A stretch of 64,000 nucleotides of DNA, taken from contig JAIYCY010000032.1 of NCBI GenBank assembly GCA_027487775.1, positions 174,240 through 238,239 on the forward strand, given 5' to 3'. This DNA is from Planctomycetaceae bacterium. Lineage in GTDB: Bacteria; Planctomycetota; Phycisphaerae; Tepidisphaerales; Tepidisphaeraceae. A model generated the notes under the pieces. It was not told the DNA's origin. It ran no database searches and saw nothing but the letters and a program-made list of their open reading frames with translations. This document shows positions 1-7,777 of the stretch, piece by piece. Numbering within the stretch: the first letter of the stretch is position 1; the number at the start of each line of letters is the position of its first letter. A program made the translations under genes and the position numbers.

Positions 1-1065
1 CCCACGTCGCAGTGCAAACATGATCTGGTTGCCCTCGGTGAGACGATGATCCGTCTTTCCCCGCCGGGCCACGGGCGAATCGAATTCGCGCCGATGCTCG
101 AAGTCTGGGTCGGCGGAGGTGAATACAATGTCGCCTACGCACTCGCGCGCCTCGGCCTGCGCACGGGATGGGTGGGCGGCCTCAACACATCTCCGATGGG
201 TGCTGTGGTTCGCAATCACGCCCGCGCGGTGGGTGTTGATGTCACACATGCGGTCAACCGCAAATGGGACGGCGTGGGTAAGAAGGATCGCATCGGACTC
301 AATTTCACCGAAGTCGGTCACGGCAAGCGCGCCAGCACGACGCTCTACGATCGCGGACACAGCGCAACAGCGGGCCTTAAGCCTGGCGACATCGACTGGA
401 AAAAGCTCTTTGTCGATGAAGGCGTCCGCTGGTTCCATACCGGGGGGATCATGGCATCGCTGAGTGATTCGACCAAGCTCGTTGTCGCAGAGGCGGTGAA
501 GGCCGCGCATGAAGCGGGCACCGTCGTCAGCTACGATCTGAACTTTCGATCCAAGCTCTGGAAGAGCGAAGAGGCTATCGCCACCACCCGGCCGCTCGTG
601 CCCTATATCGACTGCCTGATCGGCAATGAAGAGGATTTTGAAAAGGTTCTGGGCTATCACTCCGGCGTCGATGTCGAGAAGGGGGAACTCGACACGAGTA
701 AATTCAAAGACATGGTCAGCCGCGTGGTGAAGGACTTCCCGAATGTGAAAGTCGTAGGCACAACACTCCGAGGCGTGAAGACAGCGACGATCAACGACTG
801 GTCGGCGATCATGTGGTCGGACGGCGTCTTCTATGACGGGATCACCATGCCCGACCTCGAGATCGAAGACCGCGTCGGCGGAGGCGATGGTTTTGCCAGT
901 GGATTCACCTACGGTTTCCTCACCGGACAGGACCCGCAGACATGCGTGAATCTCGGCGTCGCTCACGGCGCGATGCTGATGAGCACCCGCGGAGATTCAA
1001 GCCAGATCGACCTCGACGAACTCCTTCACGTCGCAGGCGGTGGCAGCGCGCGAATCAAGCGATGA
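1..1065 (+). CDS. kdgK: PfkB-family sugar kinase, probably 2-keto-3-deoxygluconate kinase (5' end cut by window)
   Basis: The frame is open to the left edge, and the residues before the first ATG (position 46) already look like the family N-terminus (DLVALGETMIRLSPPG), so the true start lies outside the window. PfkB carbohydrate kinases phosphorylate sugars in the cytoplasm. The N-terminal glycine pair and asparagine (VGGGEYNVAYALARLG) match the sugar-binding signature, and VGGGDGFASGF near the C-terminus is the second PfkB signature with the catalytic Asp. This GGGDGF form is common in KDG kinases, which make 2-keto-3-deoxy-6-phosphogluconate for the Entner-Doudoroff or uronate routes. The next gene is convergent. 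Another PfkB substrate such as fructose or ribose cannot be excluded. Confidence 0.85.
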   Translation, partial: PTSQCKHDLVALGETMIRLSPPGHGRIEFAPMLEVWVGGGEYNVAYALARLGLRTGWVGGLNTSPMGAVVRNHARAVGVDVTHAVNRKWDGVGKKDRIGLNFTEVGHGKRASTTLYDRGHSATAGLKPGDIDWKKLFVDEGVRWFHTGGIMASLSDSTKLVVAEAVKAAHEAGTVVSYDLNFRSKLWKSEEAIATTRPLVPYIDCLIGNEEDFEKVLGYHSGVDVEKGELDTSKFKDMVSRVVKDFPNVKVVGTTLRGVKTATINDWSAIMWSDGVFYDGITMPDLEIEDRVGGGDGFASGFTYGFLTGQDPQTCVNLGVAHGAMLMSTRGDSSQIDLDELLHVAGGGSARIKR

Positions 1066-1119
1066 ATCAGAATCGCTTCTCGTTTAAGTGCGCACAAATG
1101 CAAGACGAAGCCTGTCCAG

Positions 1120-1596
1120 TCACGCCGCCTCGACATGAGAGGGTCTGCGCGCTGGTTGAACGTGGGATTGAACCGTCGATCGTGCTTGGGTGGGGCTTCG
1201 CGGCGCACTTTGCACTGCACTCCGCGTCATGCCTGGCGCGGTCGATCGCGCCCTGACGTGCGGGCCGATGATGACAACGGGTTTTCCCTTGGGTGCGGGC
1301 TGCGGATGTTTGGCTTGTTCGCGGGCCAGATGGATACGCATGCGTGCTTCGTCAAGTTTAGCCGCCGCGCGGGCGGCCCAATGCTCAAGTCGCTCGCGTA
1401 CGGTCGGGCGAACAAACGGGTTCTCATACGCCATTGTCTGAAGCCGATAGTCCACATGCACGCTCACACGCAACCGACTCTGGTCCAGTCCGAGTTGCGG
1501 ATCGATCACCGGACGTCTGCCGAGGATCGCTGAGTAGATTCGAAGTTCCGGCGTGTTCGACGGCGCTAGCGCGCGAGCAGATACGACTTCAGGCAT
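1120..1596 (-). CDS. hypothetical protein, 158 aa, basic C-terminal tail
   Basis: I do not recognise the family. A GGAGG ribosome binding site lies six bases before the ATG, which is why this frame was preferred to the overlapping plus-strand frame. The first half is ordinary and probably folded. A central stretch around residues 60-95 (RPTVRERLEHWAARAAAKLDEARMR, split here for reading as a helix of about 25 residues) could form an amphipathic helix. The last 45 residues are rich in Arg, Ser, Thr and Gln and probably disordered. No signal peptide or membrane segment is visible. It lies 160 bases downstream of queE on the same strand and could be co-transcribed, but nothing suggests a shared job. 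Confidence 0.6.
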   Translation of the reverse strand: MPEVVSARALAPSNTPELRIYSAILGRRPVIDPQLGLDQSRLRVSVHVDYRLQTMAYENPFVRPTVRERLEHWAARAAAKLDEARMRIHLAREQAKHPQPAPKGKPVVIIGPHVRARSTAPGMTRSAVQSAPRSPTQARSTVQSHVQPARRPSHVEAA

Positions 1597-1756
1597 CGCG
1601 ATCCTCCAAAGCCATCCCGGTCCAAAACAACTTGGCCCGGAGCGGTCTTATGGGATCGACCACTCGACATCCCGATCACCAACATTGCTCTTCTTCGGAA
1701 CGTCCGCATAACGCGAGCGACGCTCTCGGACGGGCCGAGACCGACGCCCCGATGAC

Positions 1757-2473
1757 TTAGGTCCCGCGTCGATTTCCGTAAAGCTCCACATGCAGCCGCG
1801 GGCAGTATCGAAACCCTCGCGTCTTGCACAATTCGCTCACCCACCCGGCCCGACTTCGCAAAGTCGCCTCGTCGGTTCCCTCGGGCATCAACAGCACATC
1901 CTCGCCCCGCCAATTCTTTAGTTCATCCAACATCGCGTCGATCTCGCTCACATCTGTTTCATCGCTTACCACGAACTTCAATTGGACATCCCGACCCGTC
2001 GCCCGAGCCTGATCGATAAACTGCTGCACGACCGCCGGTCGACGTCGCTGTGACTCGTGCGATTCCGCAAAACGACCGCGCTCGCGCTCGCGCGGCGTGC
2101 TGTTGGACAGTTTGGGCGACACACTCGCCAGATCACATTCGATCTCCTTGAATACCGTTCCTGCCGTCTCGATCGTCAAATGCCGCGTGCCATCCGCACC
2201 ACGACGTAGTCGCCGCGCGAGTTCCACGATTTCGGGCATGATCATCGGCTCACCGCCCGTCAACACCACGTGTCCGCACCGATACGCCTCCACCTCGTGC
2301 ACAATCTGATCCAACTCCATCGTCGGACCTTCAGGTGACCAACTCGCATAAGGCGTATCGCACCAAACGCATCTCAGATTGCAGCCACTGACACGCACGA
2401 ACACCGAAGGCACGCCGAGCAGTTTTCCCTCGCCTTGGATGGAATGAAAGATTTCCGAAATGCGTGTTCCCAT
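1757..2473 (-). CDS. queE: 7-carboxy-7-deazaguanine synthase (radical SAM)
   Basis: QueE converts 6-carboxytetrahydropterin to 7-carboxy-7-deazaguanine, the ring-contraction step on the way to preQ0 and queuosine in tRNA. The N-terminal FHSIQGEG motif is typical of QueE. The iron-sulfur cluster motif C31-x3-C35-x2-C38 binds the 4Fe-4S cluster used with S-adenosylmethionine, and HVVLTGGEPM is the next radical-SAM glycine motif. The 238-residue length is normal, with a basic insertion in the middle (about residues 125-145) that is longer than in short QueE forms. No other queuosine genes are in the window. It is divergent from the histidine kinase gene at 2610. Confidence 0.93.
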   Translation of the reverse strand: MGTRISEIFHSIQGEGKLLGVPSVFVRVSGCNLRCVWCDTPYASWSPEGPTMELDQIVHEVEAYRCGHVVLTGGEPMIMPEIVELARRLRRGADGTRHLTIETAGTVFKEIECDLASVSPKLSNSTPRERERGRFAESHESQRRRPAVVQQFIDQARATGRDVQLKFVVSDETDVSEIDAMLDELKNWRGEDVLLMPEGTDEATLRSRAGWVSELCKTRGFRYCPRLHVELYGNRRGT

Positions 2474-2609
2474 CGTTCTTCCAAACCGCTTCGTCGCGGC
2501 TCGCGACTGTTTTTAGACTTACGCAGGTTGAACCCAACCAAGAAAGCGTCCATGGCTGATCGGTCGGCGTAAGGTTTACCTCAACGCGATCGATCGTACC
2601 ATCCATGCC

Positions 2610-3911
2610 ATGCGCGATCTTGCTCTGCGTGAACCGCTCATCGTTCTCGGATGGCTTGGCCGGCTGCGTTGGCTTGCGGTGGTCGGGCAAGTCTCTGCCA
2701 CGCTTGTTGCCGTGCTGTGTCTTGGGCTGAGTTTGCCGGTGCCCTGGATGATCGGCATCATTGCACTGACGGCGGTTTCCAATCTTTTGCTCGCGCTCCT
2801 GCAACGTCGCGCCTGCGCGACATCGTTGAACATCCCGCGCGGGATCGTGCCTGCGGTCGTGTTGCTCGACATGCTGCTGCTCAGCGCCGTTCTCTATTTG
2901 AGTGGCGGGTCGACCAATCCATTCGCGATTTTGTTTGTGGTGCATGTCGCGATCGCGGTTGTGTTGTTGCCGGGCAGGCAGGCGTGGCTGATGGTCGGCG
3001 CGGCCAGCCTCTTTTTTGCGGCCCTCACCGTCTGGCATCAGCCGCTCGAATCCGCCTCAGGCCATATCTCCAGACGATGGCACGAGGTCGGCTCATGGCT
3101 TGCGCTCGTCCTGAGCTGCGGGTTGATCGCCTACTTCATCGGCCGAGTGCAGCGGGCACTGCGTCAGCGTGATGAAGAGCTCCAGACGTTCCGTATCCGC
3201 GCCGAGCGCAGCGAAAGACTCGCTGCCGTCACCGCTCTGGCCGCCGGCGCGGCGCACGAACTCGGCTCGCCGCTCGGCACGATCGCGGTCGTTTCCAAGG
3301 AACTCGAGCTCGCCAGCACATCGTCAACGACTCCATCAGGACTTGCGCCTGAGCTTATCGACGACATCCGACTCATTCGTCAGGAGGTCGATCGGTGTCG
3401 TGGCATCCTCACGCGCATGCGACTCGACGTCGGCGACGATCTGAATCACAAGTCAGGCGAAATGGACGCACAGTCATTTGCCGACGGCGCGATCGCCGAT
3501 CTCACCGATGATCGCAAGCCGCGTGTGCGGATCGAGATTTCGCCTGAATCGCGGCGGATCGAGGTGCCCAGCCGTGCGATTGTTCGCGCGGTGGGTGTTT
3601 TGCTGCGGAACGGCTTTGAGGCAAGCCCGCACGGCGCGGAGGTCATGCTCCGCATTCGCATCGAAGCCGGGGAAGGCGTCGCCGAGGTTCAGGATCAGGG
3701 CACCGGCATGCCGCCGGAGATTCTCGCCCGAGCGGGCGAGCCCTTTTTCACCACCAAGGAACTAGGCCGCGGAATGGGCATGGGCCTGTTCATCGTCAAG
3801 CTCATCGCCGAGCAGAGCAACGGCCGACTCGTTCTGCAGAGCCAGCCCGGCCAGGGGACCATCGCTCAACTCCGCTGGAAGCTCGCGCGATCGCCCGCCT
3901 CGACCCGGTAG
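2610..3911 (+). CDS. RegB/PrrB-like membrane sensor histidine kinase
   Basis: The first 180 residues hold about six hydrophobic segments. Between them lies GGSTNPF at residues 99-105, which matches the GGxxNPF quinone-sensing motif of RegB/PrrB redox kinases. A dimerisation and phosphoacceptor helix follows, with the H-box AAHELGSPLG (His216), and then an HATPase domain with DQGTGMP and GRGMGMGLFI glycine boxes and a FFTTKE segment. RegB kinases switch respiratory genes in response to the redox state of the quinone pool. No response-regulator (RegA) or SenC gene lies next to it, so it is an orphan here. The cbb3 oxidase operon at 54-63 kb is the sort of target such a kinase controls elsewhere; a link here is only inference. 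Confidence 0.85.
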   Translation: MRDLALREPLIVLGWLGRLRWLAVVGQVSATLVAVLCLGLSLPVPWMIGIIALTAVSNLLLALLQRRACATSLNIPRGIVPAVVLLDMLLLSAVLYLSGGSTNPFAILFVVHVAIAVVLLPGRQAWLMVGAASLFFAALTVWHQPLESASGHISRRWHEVGSWLALVLSCGLIAYFIGRVQRALRQRDEELQTFRIRAERSERLAAVTALAAGAAHELGSPLGTIAVVSKELELASTSSTTPSGLAPELIDDIRLIRQEVDRCRGILTRMRLDVGDDLNHKSGEMDAQSFADGAIADLTDDRKPRVRIEISPESRRIEVPSRAIVRAVGVLLRNGFEASPHGAEVMLRIRIEAGEGVAEVQDQGTGMPPEILARAGEPFFTTKELGRGMGMGLFIVKLIAEQSNGRLVLQSQPGQGTIAQLRWKLARSPASTR

Positions 3912-3954
3912 ATGACGATCCGTGACGGTGAGACGTCGCGAAAGGCAAGCCTGC

Positions 3955-3993
3955 AAAAGAAGAGCCCGCGTCGGCATTGAAACCGACGCGGGC
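3955..3993 (-). terminator. Rho-independent terminator for the PEP-CTERM gene
   Basis: There is a perfect 11-bp stem (3964-3974 with 3983-3993, GC-rich, loop of 8 bases). On the minus strand a TCTTCTTTT tract follows. It sits 45 bases past the stop of the PEP-CTERM gene and also lies between two convergent genes. Confidence 0.8.
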
Positions 3994-4037
3994 AATGATT
4001 GAACAGAATGGTAAGGCACCCGTGTGGCAGCCGGGCT

Positions 4038-5198
4038 TCAGGCCTTGCGGCGACGAAGGGCGACAAGACCGAGACCCGCCACCGCACCGAGCACGGTCGG
4101 CTCGGGGACGGTGAAGACCATCGCCTGAAGGCCTTGGTTGGTGCTCATGGCGTAGATCACGCCCTGCCACGTGTAGGGGTCGAGTTGTGTGATGGCGCCC
4201 CACTTGAGGCTGCCCGTTGCGTTGGCGTTGCCTGTCAACGTGCCCGAAGTCGTGGTGAAGGGACCGGCAACCGTTGAAGGGGCCAGCGAGTTGGTCATGT
4301 CGTAGACACGGACGACCGAGCTTGTGGCATCAAGAACCGCGAGGTAGGGGGTTCCGTTGATCGATGTGTAATCCATCGCCATGGCACTGCCATTGACGGT
4401 GGTGAAGCTGCTGTTGAGCGTGCCCGTCGATCCGGAGTATGACGTGAGACGGACAGCAGCCGAGGTCTGCTTGCCCAAGACGTCGTTGGCAGTTGCTCCG
4501 AATGTGAGCCCAAGCCGGAAGTCGCCGTTGTTGGCGCCGGTGATCGGATTGACCGCTGTCAGGGCACCCGCGCTGTCATAGACGACGTAGCCGTTCACGG
4601 TTCCAGCGACCGGTGCTACCGGAGCGACAAGGCCGTTGGTTGCGTTAAAGCCAGCTACAATTCGCGTCGCAGAACCGGAACCAATCACGTCCAACGAATC
4701 ACCCAAACGAGGAACTGCGGTGGATGCTCCCATGTTCACACTGGTCACCGTGGTGGTGTTCACGAAAGTGGTCGGGGTGGCCGACTCATTGGCCCAGCGG
4801 TAGATCTTCATGCCGGTCACATTGGTTGATCCTGCGAGGTTATTCACATAGATCGCGCCATCACCTGCAATGCCGACGGTATTGATTGTAAATGTACCAC
4901 CCGTGATCACACCAGTGCCAAGGTTCAGAGTACCCGTCGGAACGCCGCTGGTTCCATTCACCACTCGGATGTTGTTTCCGCCAGCGCGGCTGACAACGAT
5001 CACGTTTCCGGTCGTGGGGTTGTACGCCATGCCGCGGGTGTTGTTGCCGGTGTCAAGCCAAGTTGCCCCACCTTCACCCGGAGCGAGCCAGCCGTCACCG
5101 GCGAAGCTGCTCAACGCGGTAAGTGTAGCCGCCGAGGCGATGGAGCCCGTGGCGAGCGTGGCGAGGACGGCCGATGCGATCAGAGACGTGCGCTTCAT
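4038..5198 (-). CDS. secreted PEP-CTERM sorting-domain protein
   Basis: The 386-residue protein starts at the ATG at 5198, preceded by GGGAGA; the frame is open further upstream but those residues do not look coding. A signal peptide ends in an AxA-like site (SIASAA). The C-terminus has the PEP-CTERM signal: VPEPT, a hydrophobic stretch (about 14 residues) and the basic tail LRRRKA, which an exosortase would process. The middle is rich in Gly, Thr, Asn and Ser and reads as beta-strand repeats of a propeller-like fold (GMAYNPTTGNVIVVSR; GDGAIYVNNL), resembling DUF4623-type proteins. It is probably exported and anchored at, or released from, the cell surface. Function is unknown. No exosortase gene is in the window. 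Confidence 0.85.
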   Translation of the reverse strand: MKRTSLIASAVLATLATGSIASAATLTALSSFAGDGWLAPGEGGATWLDTGNNTRGMAYNPTTGNVIVVSRAGGNNIRVVNGTSGVPTGTLNLGTGVITGGTFTINTVGIAGDGAIYVNNLAGSTNVTGMKIYRWANESATPTTFVNTTTVTSVNMGASTAVPRLGDSLDVIGSGSATRIVAGFNATNGLVAPVAPVAGTVNGYVVYDSAGALTAVNPITGANNGDFRLGLTFGATANDVLGKQTSAAVRLTSYSGSTGTLNSSFTTVNGSAMAMDYTSINGTPYLAVLDATSSVVRVYDMTNSLAPSTVAGPFTTTSGTLTGNANATGSLKWGAITQLDPYTWQGVIYAMSTNQGLQAMVFTVPEPTVLGAVAGLGLVALRRRKA

Positions 5199-5615
5199 AA
5201 TTCGATCTCCCAATTCCGGAAAAAACTGTATTGACTCAGTCACTCCTTCAGACCTTTGCCCAGGCGATCTGAACGCCAGATCCCGGGCGACCTCCGCCGA
5301 CACGCTTGACGCTCCGCAACGTCTCACGATGCCCCGGCCGAGGCCCGCGTCGAATGCACTACATTCCCCGGGTTTGGTTCATCGCTCCGACGCATTCGAT
5401 GAACGGCCCATGCTGACTTGATTCACTTCTGTAGACCCGATCGACACTTCTCCAAAAGACGAATATCAACCACTCGCCTTGGGTTGGTCTTTCGCACGCG
5501 ATGCCTCATGACTCACAAGGTGCGTGCGATCGGTCCCTCTTCATTCTCTCCTTCGTCCCAAGGACGTGTCGCGGGCCTTTGGTTTCCATGACCGCTATTC
5601 AAATGACATGGGCGC

Positions 5616-5643
5616 TTGCGATTCCGCGAACGCCTTATATAAC
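5616..5643 (+). promoter_or_regulatory. candidate promoter for the GHL10 gene
   Basis: TTGCGA (5616-5621), a 16-base spacer and TATAAC (5638-5643) give a plausible sigma-70-type promoter about 170 bases before the GHL10 start. The wider gap from 5199 to 5811 has no convincing gene. It also holds a small palindrome (TGACTCAGTCA, 5232-5242) and a GATTG/CAATC dyad at 5656-5670, just downstream of the proposed -10. Confidence 0.35.
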
Positions 5644-5722
5644 CTACCCCGACTTGATTGTTTGTCAATCGCAATCTGCTTCGTTTTTGGAAAGATTGTG
5701 ATGGCAGACCATCAGACTGGAC

Positions 5723-5789
5723 GCCCGACGGTTAAATCGGGCAAGATATCGCGAATGTTCGAGTTTCTTGGAGAAACTCGGCTTTTTGA
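5723..5789 (+). promoter_or_regulatory. two-hairpin leader with terminator-like second hairpin (candidate attenuator)
   Basis: Hairpin 1 pairs GCCCGA (5723-5728) with TCGGGC (5737-5742). Hairpin 2 pairs CGAGTTTC (5760-5767) with GAAACTCG (5773-5780), with loop TTGGA, and is followed by GCTTTTTGAC and a second T-run. This has the shape of an intrinsic terminator, but it lies only 22-30 bases before the GGAGG and ATG of the secreted hydrolase. An in-frame ATG at 5701 would read through it, so a leader-peptide mechanism is possible. Confidence 0.45.
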
Positions 5790-5811
5790 CTTACTTTTTC
5801 CCGGAGGAACC

Positions 5812-7566
5812 ATGCAGCGTCGCTCAAATCCACGACCCGCGAGGCATTCACACTGGAGCAAGATCATTAGCGCAGCCTTGGCGGTGACCGTCACTGGCCT
5901 CTGCGCATCTCTCGCATCGGCTCACGACGCCCCGGCCTCCAATTCGGCCCCTTCAACCCCTTCAACCCCTTCGACCCCACCGGCAGCACCTGCCTCAACC
6001 CCATCTCCTTCCCCGGCAGCTCCAGTTCAGACCACGCCGCCAGCGCCGGTTGATTCCAGCTTTCCCGACGCCTCCACGCAGGTCGTCGCGGCCGCGCCCG
6101 CGAGGGATTTCACGCTTCCCGTCGATCCACGCCGGTATCTCGCCGATCCACCTCCCGCCCCTCGGGAGTTCCGGGCAGCGTGGGTTGCCACGGTCGTCAA
6201 CATCGATTGGCCGACCAAGCCCGGCCTCTCGACCTATGAGCAACAGCGAGAAATTCTCGACATCCTCGATCGCGCCAAATCGCTTCGACTGAACGCGCTC
6301 GTCGTTCAAATCCGCACCACCGCCGACGCGTTGTACGCCTCCAAGCTCGAACCGTGGAGCCAGTACATCACCGGCACGCAGGGCCAAGCCCCCTTCCCCT
6401 ACTACGATCCGCTCGCTTTCTGGATCGAACACGCTCATAAGCGCGGTATCGAAATCCACGCATGGTTTAACCCCTACCGTGCCAAGCACGCGACATCCAA
6501 AGTCGAACTCACCAGTTCACATCTCCGCAAGCGTCGGCCCGACCTTGTGAAGGAGTACGGCGACTGGCTCTGGCTCGACCCGGGCGAACCCGACGCCGCC
6601 AAGCACTCACTCGCCGTCTTCATGGATGTTGTGGAGCGATACAACGTCGACGGCATTCACATCGACGACTACTTCTATCCCTATCCCATCAAGGACGAAG
6701 CGGGCAATGAAGTTGATTTTCCAGACGGCCCGTCATGGGAGCGATACCAGAAGAGCGGCGGAAAACTGTCGCGCAATGACTGGCGTCGCGACAACATCAA
6801 TCGCCTGGTGAAGGACATTTACCAGGGCACCAAGAAGCGTAAGCCGCACGTGAAGTTCGGCATCAGTCCGTTCGGCATCGGCCGGGCGGGACTTGTGCCC
6901 GGCATCACCGGATTCGATCAATACGAAAAGCTTTATGCCGACGCCGCGCTCTGGCTTCGCGAAGGCTGGTGTGACTACTTCACGCCACAGCTCTATTGGC
7001 CGATCGCGCAGAAGGCCCAAAGCTTCCCCGTGCTGCTTGATTACTGGCGCAGCGAGAATCCCCGCAATCGCTACATCTGGCCCGGACTCTATACGTCGCG
7101 AATCCTCGAAGCGGGCGCTCGAAAACTTCCCGCCGGCGAGTTCGTCGATCAGATCCAGATCACGCGTACGCGCGACGACACGCCCGGTCACGTTCATTTC
7201 AGCATGAAGGCGCTGCAACAGGACCAAGACCTTCAGGCAGCACTTGAAAAGACCTATCCGCACGACGCTCTGATCCCTGCCATGACATGGCTCGATCCCA
7301 AAGCGCCCGGCACCCCGAAGGCCAGCATCCGCATGATCGATGGACGGGCCGAGCTTGAGCTTGCGCCCGGATCTCGTGAACCCGTCCGCACATGGGCTCT
7401 CTGGACCCGCGCTCCTGAAGGCGAGCAAATGCTCTGGAGCTTCCAGACATTCCCCGGCACCGAAACGCTCATGCCGATTCCTGCCGACGTGACCGAACTG
7501 CAAATCAGCGCAGTCGATCGCAATGGCAACGAAAGCGGACCCGTCCGGCTCAAAGTCCAGCGATGA
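5812..7566 (+). CDS. secreted glycoside hydrolase-like GHL10 (DUF187/YngK family)
   Basis: The start is the ATG at 5812, which has GGAGG four bases before it and begins a clear signal peptide ending SLASAHD; upstream in-frame ATGs at 5524 and 5701 are less likely. After the signal comes a Pro/Ser/Thr/Ala linker (about residues 45-95). A TIM-barrel GHL10 domain follows: REFRAAWVATVVNIDWPT, LNALVVQIRTTADALY, IHAWFNPYRA, DGIHIDDYFYPYP and FTPQLYW. The acidic residues in DGIHIDDYFYPYP lie where the family's proposed catalytic site is. A C-terminal beta domain of about 80 residues follows. GHL10 proteins are thought to act on polysaccharide outside the cytoplasm; the substrate is unknown. The gene has its own terminator, and its stop codon sits in a tandem repeat. 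Confidence 0.9.
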   Translation: MQRRSNPRPARHSHWSKIISAALAVTVTGLCASLASAHDAPASNSAPSTPSTPSTPPAAPASTPSPSPAAPVQTTPPAPVDSSFPDASTQVVAAAPARDFTLPVDPRRYLADPPPAPREFRAAWVATVVNIDWPTKPGLSTYEQQREILDILDRAKSLRLNALVVQIRTTADALYASKLEPWSQYITGTQGQAPFPYYDPLAFWIEHAHKRGIEIHAWFNPYRAKHATSKVELTSSHLRKRRPDLVKEYGDWLWLDPGEPDAAKHSLAVFMDVVERYNVDGIHIDDYFYPYPIKDEAGNEVDFPDGPSWERYQKSGGKLSRNDWRRDNINRLVKDIYQGTKKRKPHVKFGISPFGIGRAGLVPGITGFDQYEKLYADAALWLREGWCDYFTPQLYWPIAQKAQSFPVLLDYWRSENPRNRYIWPGLYTSRILEAGARKLPAGEFVDQIQITRTRDDTPGHVHFSMKALQQDQDLQAALEKTYPHDALIPAMTWLDPKAPGTPKASIRMIDGRAELELAPGSREPVRTWALWTRAPEGEQMLWSFQTFPGTETLMPIPADVTELQISAVDRNGNESGPVRLKVQR

Positions 7567-7610
7567 CCGATCGCAACTGCGATGACCGATCGCAACAGCG
7601 ATGACCGATG
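7561..7610 (+). repeat. 19-bp tandem repeat over the GHL10 stop codon
   Basis: The unit CGATGACCGATCGCAACTG is present at 7561-7579, again with one change at 7580-7598, and partly at 7599-7610. The first copy contains the TGA stop. Confidence 0.85.
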
Positions 7611-7646
7611 ACAATCGTTCGCCGACTGTTTTCACGCCAATATCAA

Positions 7647-7681
7647 GACGGCCCGCGTGATCCGCGGGTCGTCTCTTTTTT
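7647..7681 (+). terminator. Rho-independent terminator after the GHL10 gene
   Basis: There is an 11-bp stem (7647-7657 with 7663-7673, one G-T pair) and a 5-base loop, followed by TCTTTTTT. It lies about 80 bases past the stop. Confidence 0.9.
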
Positions 7682-7777
7682 GCATTGAAGCTTAAACCCG
7701 AGCGGCTCGACCACGACCGATTCACTTGCCCACTCACGCGAGTCGGTCCAGATGATCAGAAGCGCGTCATCGTCGAC

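Noticed and set aside
1135..1533. 132-residue plus-strand ORF opposite the 158-residue hypothetical gene
   Set aside because: Only the minus-strand frame has a GGAGG site at the right distance before its start.
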